A DNA stretch of 64,000 nucleotides, from contig JBAZKW010000007.1 in assembly GCA_041650595.1 (NCBI GenBank), forward strand, positions 17,746 to 81,745, given 5' to 3'. The stretch is from CALFCX01 sp041650595. GTDB taxonomy: Bacteria; Margulisbacteria; WOR-1; JAKLHX01. Shown here one piece after another: positions 51,390-58,765 of the stretch (position 1 is its first letter; each line of letters opens with the position of its first letter). A program made the translations under genes and the position numbers. Below the pieces are notes generated by a model. The model did no database searches, was not told the DNA's origin, and worked only from the letters and a program-made list of their open reading frames with translations.

Positions 51390-52301
51390 ATGCTCGACCT
51401 AATAAAAGATGAGCGAAATGGCATCCAATACTTCAAGTGGACCGTAAAAGATCCTGCTCAAGTTTTTCTTCTGATACACGGGATGGGGGCTCACAGCGAA
51501 CGGTGGAGATTCTTTGCGGAATATCTTCTCAAAAAAAACAGTTCTTCCTATTCCCTGGAACTCCGCGGTTTTGGTCAGACCGCAGATTACAAAGGGCATA
51601 TAGACTCGCTAGATACCTATTATCATGATATTGCACGGATTATAGAAATAATAAAATCCGAAAATCCCGGAAAAAAGATTATTCTCGCGGGGGAAAGCAT
51701 GGGAGGGCTTATTGGGTTTGAGTTCCTTCTTAAATATCCTTTAGATGCCGATGCCCTTGTCTGCTTTTCGCCGGCTTTCGCAAACAATATGAAACTGAAC
51801 TTTTCCGGTGTGATCCTGCCGCTTTTTTATAACATAAAAAAACAGAACCTGATGCCTTTTACTTCATCTATGTGCACAAGGGACACGGACTACCAAAAAG
51901 TAATGGATGCCGATCCCCGCGAGCACAGGTTCGCGACATCGGCTCTTCTTTTGCAGATACTTTTTGCGCAGATACGGTCAACGTTTTTTGCCAATAAAAT
52001 GGAGAAACCGGTTCTTTTCCTGCTGGCAGGGGATGACAAAGACCTGCTTGTAGATCCAAAGGCAGCCAAAAAAGTATTCAGAAGGATGATAGGGAGCGCC
52101 TGCCTGCCGGCAGGCAGGGGTTTAAAACCCGCCCGTACAGGAGATATCCAATTATCAAAGTTGATCCAATACCCTGATATGCTGCACGCGTTATCAATAG
52201 AAGTGGGGAGAGAAAAAGTTTTTGAGGATGTCGTGGATTGGATCAACGCCCTCATCCCCTTACCCTTCTCCCAGAGGGAGAAGGGTGACCGGCAACCATG
52301 A
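51390..52301 (+). CDS. alpha/beta hydrolase, monoacylglycerol-lipase-like
   Basis: 303 residues with oxyanion LIHGMGAHSERW, nucleophile elbow GESMGG (S103) and a likely acid in LLAGDDKDLLVDP; the His is probably in YPDMLHALSIE. Residues about 236-250 (SACLPAGRGLKPART) are encoded by palindromic repeats inserted in frame between the acid and the histidine. The C terminus LIPLPFSQREKGDRQP is also repeat-derived, and the stop lies just past the repeat. Both additions are likely tolerated surface sequence. Confidence 0.85.
   Translation: MLDLIKDERNGIQYFKWTVKDPAQVFLLIHGMGAHSERWRFFAEYLLKKNSSSYSLELRGFGQTADYKGHIDSLDTYYHDIARIIEIIKSENPGKKIILAGESMGGLIGFEFLLKYPLDADALVCFSPAFANNMKLNFSGVILPLFYNIKKQNLMPFTSSMCTRDTDYQKVMDADPREHRFATSALLLQILFAQIRSTFFANKMEKPVLFLLAGDDKDLLVDPKAAKKVFRRMIGSACLPAGRGLKPARTGDIQLSKLIQYPDMLHALSIEVGREKVFEDVVDWINALIPLPFSQREKGDRQP
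52099..52137. repeat. compound palindromic repeat inside the hydrolase gene
   Basis: A CCTGCCTGCC palindrome (52099-52118) joined to GGTTTAAAACCCGCCCGTAC, related to the 19075 element. In frame with the hydrolase gene. Confidence 0.88.
52254..52289. repeat. CCCTTACCC-type palindrome, left flank of DUF559
   Basis: CCCCTTACCC then CTTCTCCC/GGGAGAAG. Same family and orientation as the murD copy. It encodes the hydrolase C terminus. Confidence 0.82.
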
Positions 52302-52317
52302 CCCTGATGGTTGTGTT

Positions 52318-52695
52318 ATGAAAGAAATAAAGAGAGATTTTGCAAGAAATCTAAGAAAAGAACAAACTTCCACAGAAAAGACTGTTTGGAAATTGCTAAG
52401 GAATCGGAGATATTTAGAACAAAAATTCAGAAGGCAGCATGTTATTGAGGGTTTTGTTGTAGATTTCTTCTGTTGCGAACATAATCTTGCTATTGAGATA
52501 GATGGTGGAATTCATAAGAACAGGAAAGGTTATGATGATATCAGGCAGTCTTTGATAGAATCAAAAGGGATAAGATTTATCAGGATAACAAACGAGGAAA
52601 TCGAAAGAGATCCGCAAATGCTTTATACAAAGATAAAACAAGCGATAGACCGCGATTATGACAGGATTCCCCTCTCCCTATGGGAGAGGGGCTAG
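52318..52695 (+). CDS. DUF559 Vsr-like endonuclease domain protein
   Basis: 125 residues: FARNLRKEQTSTEKTVWKLLRNRRY...KFRRQHVIEGFVVDFFCCEHNLAIEIDGGIH. D49 and E60-I-D62 sit where Vsr-type PD-(D/E)xK nucleases hold metal. It begins 28 bases after one palindromic repeat, and its last codons (PLSLWERG) are encoded by a second copy in opposite orientation. The gene is an island between a hydrolase and glpK and may travel with the repeats. Confidence 0.82.
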   Translation: MKEIKRDFARNLRKEQTSTEKTVWKLLRNRRYLEQKFRRQHVIEGFVVDFFCCEHNLAIEIDGGIHKNRKGYDDIRQSLIESKGIRFIRITNEEIERDPQMLYTKIKQAIDRDYDRIPLSLWERG

Positions 52696-52704
52696 GGGTG
52701 AGGG
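52669..52704. repeat. GGGGTGAGGG-type palindrome, right flank of DUF559
   Basis: CCCCTCTCCC-TAT-GGGAGAGGGG then CTAGGGGTGAGGG: the same family inverted relative to 52254-52289. Its GGGGTGAGGG end lies one to ten bases before the glpK ATG and can serve as its ribosome-binding site. Confidence 0.88.
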
Positions 52705-52705
52705 C

Positions 52706-54181
52706 ATGAGATACATCTTATCCATCGACCAGGGCACGACCGGAAGCCGTGCGATAGTCTATGACAAAAACGGCAGTAAGATCGCAAGTTCATATCACGA
52801 ATTTCCACAATATTTTCCAAAACCCGGATGGGTCGAGCATGACCCCGAAGAGATTTGGGACAGCGTAAACAGATCAATTCAAGACGTGTTGAAGAATGTA
52901 GGGCCGCATCGTATTGCGGCTATTGGAATTACCAATCAACGCGAAACAACTGTTGTTTGGGACGGCAAGACCGGAAAACCGGTTCATAACGCGATCGTAT
53001 GGCAATGCCGGCGCACCGCGGACAGATGCGAGAAAATTAAGAAGAAGAAAGCCATCGTTCGTTATATAAAGAATACAACAGGATTGCCGGTTGACGCGTA
53101 TTTTTCGGCGACAAAGATAGAATGGATTATCAATAATATTTGTAGAGGCGGATTGCAATCCGCCTCTACATTGTTATTTGGAACAACCGATTCATGGGTT
53201 TTGTGGAAATTAACGGGCGGGAAAATTCATGCCACCGATTATACAAATGCTTCGCGGACGATGCTGTTCAATATCAGAAAAAAGAAATGGGATCGAAAAC
53301 TGCTAAGATTTTTCAGGATCCCGGCATCTATTCTTCCAAAAGTAAAAAGATCCAGCGGGCATTTTGGTAAGACTAATAAAATAGGCAGATTGCCGGAGGG
53401 TATTCCTATAACCGGCATAGCAGGGGACCAACAGGCAGCGCTGTTTGGGCAAACATGTTTTAAACCCGGGGAAGTCAAAAATACTTATGGTACAGGCTGT
53501 TTCATGCTTCTTAATACCGGAAAAAAATTCAGGATCTCGAGAGCCGGTCTTATAACGACCCTTGCCTGTGATGAAAAGGGCGCTCCGTGTTATGCACTTG
53601 AAGGTTCGGTTTTTATAGCGGGTGCGGCTATCCAGTGGCTGCGCGACGGGTTGAAGATCATCGCAAAATCTTGCGAAACGGAAAAAATGGCATTTTCTCT
53701 GAAAGACAATGAAGGTGTCTATCTTGTCCCGGCGTTTGTCGGGCTTGGTGCTCCTTACTGGGACCAGAATGTCCGCGGTATCATTTGCGGGCTTACAAGA
53801 GGCACCCAACGGGAGCATTTGACCCGTGCTGCGCTTGAGGCGATGTGTTATCAGACAAAAGATGTTCTGCTTGCCATGGAAAAAGATTCCGGACTAAAGA
53901 TAAAAGACCTGAAGATAGACGGGGGAGCTGTCGCGAATAATTTTCTCTGCCAGTTCCAGGCGGATATCCTGGGGGCAAAGGTGATTAGGCCTAGGATCAT
54001 TGAAACGACATCTCTTGGAGCGGCGTATTTAGCGGGGCTGGCGGTGGGTTTTTGGATGAATGCAAAGGAATTAAAAAGATGTTGGGTTGCGGAGAGGATA
54101 TTTAAACAAAAAATGAACAAGTCAAAAGCTCGAAGGTGCTGCGAAGGGTGGAAAAAGGCGATCAAACAGGCGATAGCTTAG
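52706..54181 (+). CDS. glpK: glycerol kinase
   Basis: Phosphorylates glycerol. 491 residues from ATG 52706, with ILSIDQGTTGSRAIVYD, GITNQRETTVVWD, GTTDSWVLWKLTGG, DYTNASRTMLFNI, GIAGDQQAALFGQ and the C-terminal DGGAVANNFLCQFQADILG. Residues 146-155 (CRGGLQSAST) are encoded by a perfect 30-bp palindrome in a surface loop just before the LLFGTTDSW strand. The start codon directly abuts the preceding repeat. Glycerol genes glpA and glpB-like follow 3 kb later, split off by unknown genes. Confidence 0.95.
   Translation: MRYILSIDQGTTGSRAIVYDKNGSKIASSYHEFPQYFPKPGWVEHDPEEIWDSVNRSIQDVLKNVGPHRIAAIGITNQRETTVVWDGKTGKPVHNAIVWQCRRTADRCEKIKKKKAIVRYIKNTTGLPVDAYFSATKIEWIINNICRGGLQSASTLLFGTTDSWVLWKLTGGKIHATDYTNASRTMLFNIRKKKWDRKLLRFFRIPASILPKVKRSSGHFGKTNKIGRLPEGIPITGIAGDQQAALFGQTCFKPGEVKNTYGTGCFMLLNTGKKFRISRAGLITTLACDEKGAPCYALEGSVFIAGAAIQWLRDGLKIIAKSCETEKMAFSLKDNEGVYLVPAFVGLGAPYWDQNVRGIICGLTRGTQREHLTRAALEAMCYQTKDVLLAMEKDSGLKIKDLKIDGGAVANNFLCQFQADILGAKVIRPRIIETTSLGAAYLAGLAVGFWMNAKELKRCWVAERIFKQKMNKSKARRCCEGWKKAIKQAIA
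53141..53170. repeat. perfect 30-bp palindrome inside glpK
   Basis: Arms TGTAGAGGCGGATTG and CAATCCGCCTCTACA with no spacer. Ten codons in frame. The core GATTGCAATC is shared with the elements at 57800 and 58727. Confidence 0.93.
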
Positions 54182-54264
54182 AAACTTTCAAAACCGGCTA
54201 ATTTCAGATCATTCTAATTGCAGAAATATCAAATTCTAGCAAAAAAAGCCCTCCGAATATTCAG

Positions 54265-54291
54265 TGAAATCTTGCATGTTTTCTGTCGATA
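54265..54291 (+). promoter_or_regulatory. sigma-28-like promoter before the 54324 gene
   Basis: TGAAATC, 15 bases, CGATA, then TAT. The predicted leader is about 25 bases and carries AAGGAG nine bases before ATG 54324. It rules out an in-frame start upstream at 54264. Confidence 0.78.
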
Positions 54292-54323
54292 TATATGCAG
54301 AAAATAGAAAAGGAGAATCTCAA

Positions 54324-55043
54324 ATGAGTGCAGTTGTGAAGATTAACATTAGACCGATTTTAGAAATGCCCGTCCTCCTCAGACATAACCCAAGCCATGG
54401 CGTTAGGAGTGTTGTTGGCAGTACTTTGGAAATATCCAAAAGGACTGAATTGAGGCCTATGTTTGAAATAGCCGGAAAAGATTATATAGGAGAAGAGCCT
54501 GTCAAAGGACTTGTAAGAGCTGGGGACTATAAAAAAATGCTTGCAAAGCCGGGGTCAGGGGAAGCAGGGATGCGTGTATATGGGCTTCGGGCTAGCTTGC
54601 GCAGCCACGATAATTATTTCTTAAGTACCGTAATGGACGGAGCTAAAATTGAGAAAGTATCTGCTGATAAGGATGGTTATACGGAAATTGATTGTCAAAA
54701 GCTAGCTCAATGTCTCGCAAAAGCGAAACGTGATGGGCGCGAAGCCATATATGCTGCAGTGTTTGATATGAATATCCCAAATGATCTTCGACCTTTTATA
54801 GGACAATTTGATCTTCCGGGTATTGTACAACTTATAATTGATGTCGTAAAAGCAGACGTGTTTGGCCGTGGTTATTTAGCACGCATATTTGATGTTATTG
54901 ATGATAAAAATGGAGTATTTAATGCCCTGGATGCTAGGTCTATGATCGCAGTTGCAGGTGATGCATCTGATGCATCTGGAGATACGGGTTTTTACAAAAC
55001 TGTTGTATTGCCGCGACTGTTTGGAGAAAGTGCCGGAGTGTAA
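54324..55043 (+). CDS. unknown protein under a sigma-28-like promoter
   Basis: 239 residues, soluble. It opens MSAVVKINIRPILEMP; then RTELRPMFEIAGKDYIGEEPVKGLVRAGDYKKML, and a C-terminal half with AQCLAKAKRDGREAIYAAVFDMNIP and FDVIDDKNGVFNALDARSMIAVAGDASD. No recognised motif or membrane segment. It is inserted between glpK and the glpA gene. A-T content and codon choice look less GC-biased than glpK (visual impression). Confidence 0.68.
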   Translation: MSAVVKINIRPILEMPVLLRHNPSHGVRSVVGSTLEISKRTELRPMFEIAGKDYIGEEPVKGLVRAGDYKKMLAKPGSGEAGMRVYGLRASLRSHDNYFLSTVMDGAKIEKVSADKDGYTEIDCQKLAQCLAKAKRDGREAIYAAVFDMNIPNDLRPFIGQFDLPGIVQLIIDVVKADVFGRGYLARIFDVIDDKNGVFNALDARSMIAVAGDASDASGDTGFYKTVVLPRLFGESAGV

Positions 55044-55075
55044 GAAAAAGTAATATGAATGCGGGGAATCAACAG

Positions 55076-55708
55076 CTATCGCGAAGCTATTTCTCCAAGC
55101 CTTTTGGCTGCTTCGATCTTGAATCGCCTTCTTGAGATTGCGAAAAAGAACGGTTCCTCTTCCTGCTTATCTGTTACCCGTTTATCAAGTAAAACAGCAG
55201 GAAGTACGTTGTACGACGTTACATCGCTCCAGAACTGCTCTTTAAAAACATCGGAAAGTCCGTCCGCATCGATTAAGAGCTGTTTATCAGGATCGGACGG
55301 TCTTTGGAATTTGTGAGCCCTGACTATGTCTGCGATCCTGTCAATACTGTGGGTCGGCAGACCTATACGGTGCAGGATCGGATAAATGATATTTGGGGCG
55401 TAAGCAATATGAAGGTGCAATGCCATTTCCATATCCGTCTTAGAATTGCTTTTTTGCAGTTTACCTTCGACAAGGAACCATCCGACATCGTGCAAAATAG
55501 CCGCAGGCAGCAGTGTCGATGCAATATTTTGGTTTAACGGGGCTATTGTTCCCATTGCCTTTACAACTCCCATTGTATGGACAACAAAATCTTTTCTTAT
55601 GCCTCTTGCCAGACACGGCGCTGCTTCCCTCCAGATACCGTTAAGAAAAGCGGCATCCTTTGAGGTCAATAATGTAGTTCTGCCAAAGTCCAATTTCGGG
55701 ATGTTCAT
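55076..55708 (-). CDS. HD-domain phosphohydrolase-like protein
   Basis: 210 residues on the minus strand. HD-superfamily pattern: H44, H73-D74 in ILHDVGWF, a later H132 in RAHKF and D147/D149 in LIDADGLSD. It could hydrolyse a nucleotide or phosphoester. It has its own minus-strand sigma-28-like promoter (one mismatch) and runs opposite to its neighbours, converging with the 54324 gene. Confidence 0.78.
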   Translation of the reverse strand: MNIPKLDFGRTTLLTSKDAAFLNGIWREAAPCLARGIRKDFVVHTMGVVKAMGTIAPLNQNIASTLLPAAILHDVGWFLVEGKLQKSNSKTDMEMALHLHIAYAPNIIYPILHRIGLPTHSIDRIADIVRAHKFQRPSDPDKQLLIDADGLSDVFKEQFWSDVTSYNVLPAVLLDKRVTDKQEEEPFFFAISRRRFKIEAAKRLGEIASR

Positions 55709-55732
55709 ATATCAATCTGCCCTCATAATATA

Positions 55733-55759
55733 TATCGATAAAAAACGTACGTGATTCCA
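55733..55759 (-). promoter_or_regulatory. sigma-28-like promoter before the HD-domain gene
   Basis: On the minus strand TGGAATC, 15 bases, CGATA, then TAT. One mismatch (GGAA for GAAA) from the other copies, same spacing. The leader of about 17 bases has GAGGGC. It diverges from the copy at 55794 with 34 bases between them. Confidence 0.68.
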
Positions 55760-55793
55760 TTTGCTTGGCTCCATAATGAAGCGCAAAATTTTA

Positions 55794-55820
55794 TGAAATT
55801 TCGATAAAAAAATGACGATA
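55794..55820 (+). promoter_or_regulatory. sigma-28-like promoter before the 55872 gene
   Basis: TGAAATT, 15 bases, CGATA, then AAT. Predicted leader of about 44 bases with GGAGG eight bases before ATG 55872. Confidence 0.8.
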
Positions 55821-55871
55821 AATATATGTTAGGGGTATCAAGCCCAAAAATAACAAGCGGAGGTAATGAAA

Positions 55872-56414
55872 ATGGGAATTCTGATAAATAGTAGATTAGT
55901 GGGATCAGTAGTGCCTTCAGGCGTAGATCGCAGGCTTTTTCGATATATGAAGGAACCAGCACCCGCCATCATGGTTCGACAGAGCGGATGGAGATCAGCT
56001 AACATTAGTAATGTACAACGGGCGACATGGTTATCAAATGTGGGGTTGCTCGTCAGTCATGGATTGAAACTTGTAGAAGCTAACTTTTCGACAGAACTAA
56101 GGCCGGCAACCTCGATAGCACAAGTACGCAGTACGATGGGCATGAAAGCGGATGCAATATTTCAAGATGTTAATATGGAACAAGTCTTGACGCGTAGAGC
56201 AGGATCGGTCCTTCCTGATCGCCCAAGTGAGTTTGTGAGATTATTTGATAAAGAAGTTTATTTAGGAGGGGACGACGGGGGCGTTCGTCTTTATACAGAT
56301 GCGGCGGTTAGAGGGAAGGGAGTCCCGTTGTTTTTGAAAGTTGGGGACTACGATGCAGGCCAAGGCATCCCTTACGATGATACGTTCCTATTGGGTTATT
56401 TTAGACAGCCTTAG
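55872..56414 (+). CDS. unknown small protein under a sigma-28-like promoter
   Basis: About 180 residues beginning MGILINSRLVGSVVPSGVDRRLF. I chose ATG 55872 because GGAGG is eight bases away; ATG 55866 is only two bases from it. Mixed alpha/beta sequence, with a C-terminal PLFLKVGDYDAGQGIPYDDTFLLGYF. No family recognised. The next gene follows after 35 bases and is probably on the same mRNA. Confidence 0.65.
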   Translation: MGILINSRLVGSVVPSGVDRRLFRYMKEPAPAIMVRQSGWRSANISNVQRATWLSNVGLLVSHGLKLVEANFSTELRPATSIAQVRSTMGMKADAIFQDVNMEQVLTRRAGSVLPDRPSEFVRLFDKEVYLGGDDGGVRLYTDAAVRGKGVPLFLKVGDYDAGQGIPYDDTFLLGYFRQP

Positions 56415-56449
56415 ATGCATAAAACTTTTATTGAACATAAGGAAATATA

Positions 56450-57208
56450 ATGGCACTTTGCGGATATGTAAGACTGCGCTGGGACCCAAAATTGAAGCGG
56501 AGTGAATCCTTTGATTGGAAAGTGGTTCAGCAAAGAAATACATTAGAAGGTAATCCGCGACGAATTAGATCGGCTGATACCAGACCATTGCGCGAACTCG
56601 TTGATATGAGAGATTCTTCCCCACTGCGGCTTCCCGACATGGTCGAAGTTCCGGGCATGAAGGGCATAAGCATAATGGTGGAAGGGCTTACAGTTGGCCT
56701 GTTCAAGAGAGTGATGAAAGATGTTTTTTATAATGAAGCGAATCACTGCTGGAGGCTTCCACATATTGACAAAATAGTGACAAGAGAAGGATTGTTTGAC
56801 GCCAGAGGTACGGAGAAATTTGATATGTCAGATTGTGAGGGGGATGTTCTGACGGGAGTATGCTTACTTGATGCGGAATTAGTTGCGAAAAAGCTCAGTG
56901 CCTTAACCGGCCAAAACTTCAGGGTACCGACCAGAGAAGAATGTGAAGCAGCCAAAAATCTCTTAGTAGGAAGCGGTTATTGTACATGGACAGAGACCGA
57001 ACATAGACCTTTCGGATGGCGAAGTCCCAATCAACATTTTTATCTCTTTTTGGCCGATCCAAAATCCATTAACGGAGGTTTTCGTGACGAGTTCCAATTC
57101 TTTCTCAGAGATTTTCCGGGTTCGCGTTGTGGCTCGATCAGGCTTGTCATGGATGTAAATCAACCCAAACCGTCTCCGAAAAGGGGACGTTCGGCACATA
57201 GAACTTGA
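56450..57208 (+). CDS. SUMF1/FGE-like (C-type-lectin-fold) protein, divergent
   Basis: 252 residues. The segment AELVAKKLSALTGQNFRVPTREECEAAKNLLVG...GYCTWTETE follows the formylglycine-generating-enzyme pattern (A-x-x-x-x-K-L-S-x-x-T-G-x-x-x-R-x-P-T-R-E-E), and RCGSIRLVMDV matches its end. The preceding part (MVEVPGMKGISIMVEGLTVGLFKRVM) fits the FGE entry strand. The catalytic cysteines of true FGE are not evident, so a binding role is more likely. It follows the 55872 gene in the same operon. Confidence 0.6.
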   Translation: MALCGYVRLRWDPKLKRSESFDWKVVQQRNTLEGNPRRIRSADTRPLRELVDMRDSSPLRLPDMVEVPGMKGISIMVEGLTVGLFKRVMKDVFYNEANHCWRLPHIDKIVTREGLFDARGTEKFDMSDCEGDVLTGVCLLDAELVAKKLSALTGQNFRVPTREECEAAKNLLVGSGYCTWTETEHRPFGWRSPNQHFYLFLADPKSINGGFRDEFQFFLRDFPGSRCGSIRLVMDVNQPKPSPKRGRSAHRT

Positions 57209-57249
57209 TCCGTACCAACTTTATTCTCGACTATTTCATGCCTTTACAG

Positions 57250-57255
57250 TAAAAT
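57250..57255 (+). promoter_or_regulatory. TAAAAT box six bases before the glpA ATG
   Basis: TAAAAT with ATG 57262 six bases beyond and no Shine-Dalgarno. A weaker version of the leaderless arrangement. Confidence 0.45.
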
Positions 57256-57261
57256 GTTGTC

Positions 57262-58719
57262 ATGAACGGATTTGACATCATCATTATAGGCGGGGGAGTA
57301 ACCGGCACTGCTATTGCCCGGGAACTTTCAAGATATCGCATAAAGATAGCCCTTCTCGAAAAAGAAACTGAGCTTGCGTTCGGTGTTTCAAAGTCAAACA
57401 GCGGGATAATCCATCCGGGCACGCAAAATCCTTCAAATTCTTTAAAGGGCAAATTGTGTGTTCAGGGCAACAAACTTATAAGAAAGATAGCCAAAGAGCT
57501 CGGAGTTGATTTTAAAGAAGTAGGGGAGCTTATCGTAATCTTCGATCCTGCTGATATGCCGCACCTTATAGAGATAAAAGAAGAGGCGCAAAAACTTGGC
57601 GTGGAAAATATGGTTATTGTAGGCCAGCGGTGGCTGCGCAATTATGAGCCTAATTTGTCCCATGATGCCGTGGCCGCCCTGTATGCCCCGACCGCCGGAA
57701 TAATAAGCCCGTACCGATTGGTTTACGATATGGCCGAAAATGCCGCGGCGAACGGGGTCAAAATATTTACGAATACAAGGGTGGTAGGGATTGAATATCG
57801 TAGGTGCCGATTGCAATCGGCACGTACGGGAAATGATAATATTTTCAAAATATCCACCCCGTTCGCCGAATATAAATCGCGTTACGTAATCAATTGCGCG
57901 GGATTGTTTGCGGATGAGATATCCGCGATGGTAGGGGTAGATGATTTTAAGATAAAGCCTCGCAAAGGCGAAGAATTCCTTCTCGATAAGAAAAAAGAGC
58001 ATTTGTCCAATCATCTGTTATTTCCTCTCCCGTCGAAAACCTCAAAAGGTATTCTTGTGATAAAGACTTCCGACGGCAATCCGATGATAGGGCCGACAGC
58101 GGTTGATGTCGAGGACAAGAATGACCTTTCTACGACCCCGGAAGGGCTGGAAAAAGTCCTTCAAGGGGTAAAAAGAATGATACCGTCTATAGATGAGGGT
58201 GATGTTATTGCTTATTTTGCGGGATTACGCCCTGTTGCCGGTGATGATTTTATAATAAGACACGAAAATAAAGTCCCGGGCTTTATAAATGTAGCAGGCA
58301 TTCAATCTCCGGGACTTACCGCTTCTCCGGCGATCGCCCTTATGGTAGTTGATCTTCTGAAAAAAGCTGGTTTGAGCTTAAGAAAGAAATTATTCTTCAA
58401 AAGAAAAAGACAAAAGACCATGCATCTTTTTGCAATGCCTTTTTCAAAGACAAAAAAACTTATAAAACAAGATCCTTCTTACGGCGATGTTGTCTGCCGC
58501 TGTGAAATGGTTTCCGCAAAAGAGATAAAAGACGCTATCACGCGCGGCGCCAGAACGCTGGACGGGATAAAATTCCGTACGCGTGCTCAAGCCGGACGCT
58601 GCCACGGCGGATTTTGCACAATGCGGATAGCCAAGATCATGGCGCAGGAGTTGGGTATTCCGATAACGCAGGTCACAAAAAGAGGGAAGGGATCAGAAAT
58701 AATTTTGGGGGAAAGGTAA
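57262..58719 (+). CDS. glpA: anaerobic glycerol-3-phosphate dehydrogenase, GlpA type
   Basis: 485 residues. FAD-binding IIIGGGVTGTAIARELSRYRIKIALLEKE, a DAO-type body with GRKGEEF-like KPRKGEEFLL and AGIQSPGLTASPAIA, and a C-terminal BFD-like [2Fe-2S] domain with CRCE (about 413) and GRCHGGFC. It oxidises glycerol-3-phosphate, passing electrons to the glpB-like partner. Residues 180-189 (RRCRLQSART) are encoded by an in-frame palindromic repeat within the FAD-domain insertion. Confidence 0.9.
   Translation: MNGFDIIIIGGGVTGTAIARELSRYRIKIALLEKETELAFGVSKSNSGIIHPGTQNPSNSLKGKLCVQGNKLIRKIAKELGVDFKEVGELIVIFDPADMPHLIEIKEEAQKLGVENMVIVGQRWLRNYEPNLSHDAVAALYAPTAGIISPYRLVYDMAENAAANGVKIFTNTRVVGIEYRRCRLQSARTGNDNIFKISTPFAEYKSRYVINCAGLFADEISAMVGVDDFKIKPRKGEEFLLDKKKEHLSNHLLFPLPSKTSKGILVIKTSDGNPMIGPTAVDVEDKNDLSTTPEGLEKVLQGVKRMIPSIDEGDVIAYFAGLRPVAGDDFIIRHENKVPGFINVAGIQSPGLTASPAIALMVVDLLKKAGLSLRKKLFFKRKRQKTMHLFAMPFSKTKKLIKQDPSYGDVVCRCEMVSAKEIKDAITRGARTLDGIKFRTRAQAGRCHGGFCTMRIAKIMAQELGIPITQVTKRGKGSEIILGER
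57800..57827. repeat. GATTGCAATC-core palindrome inside glpA
   Basis: 14-base arms with one mismatch around GATTG/CAATC, starting GTAGGTGCC. In frame. Near-identical to the element at 58727. Confidence 0.9.
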
Positions 58720-58726
58720 TGATTTT

Positions 58727-58752
58727 TAGGTGTCGATTGCAATCGGCACCTA
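58727..58752. repeat. GATTGCAATC-core palindrome between glpA and glpB-like gene
   Basis: Arms TAGGTGTCGATTG and CAATCGGCACCTA (one mismatch). It provides an in-frame GTG that would extend the next gene, but the ATG at 58766 is the better start. Confidence 0.88.
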
Positions 58753-58765
58753 CACACAACAAACA

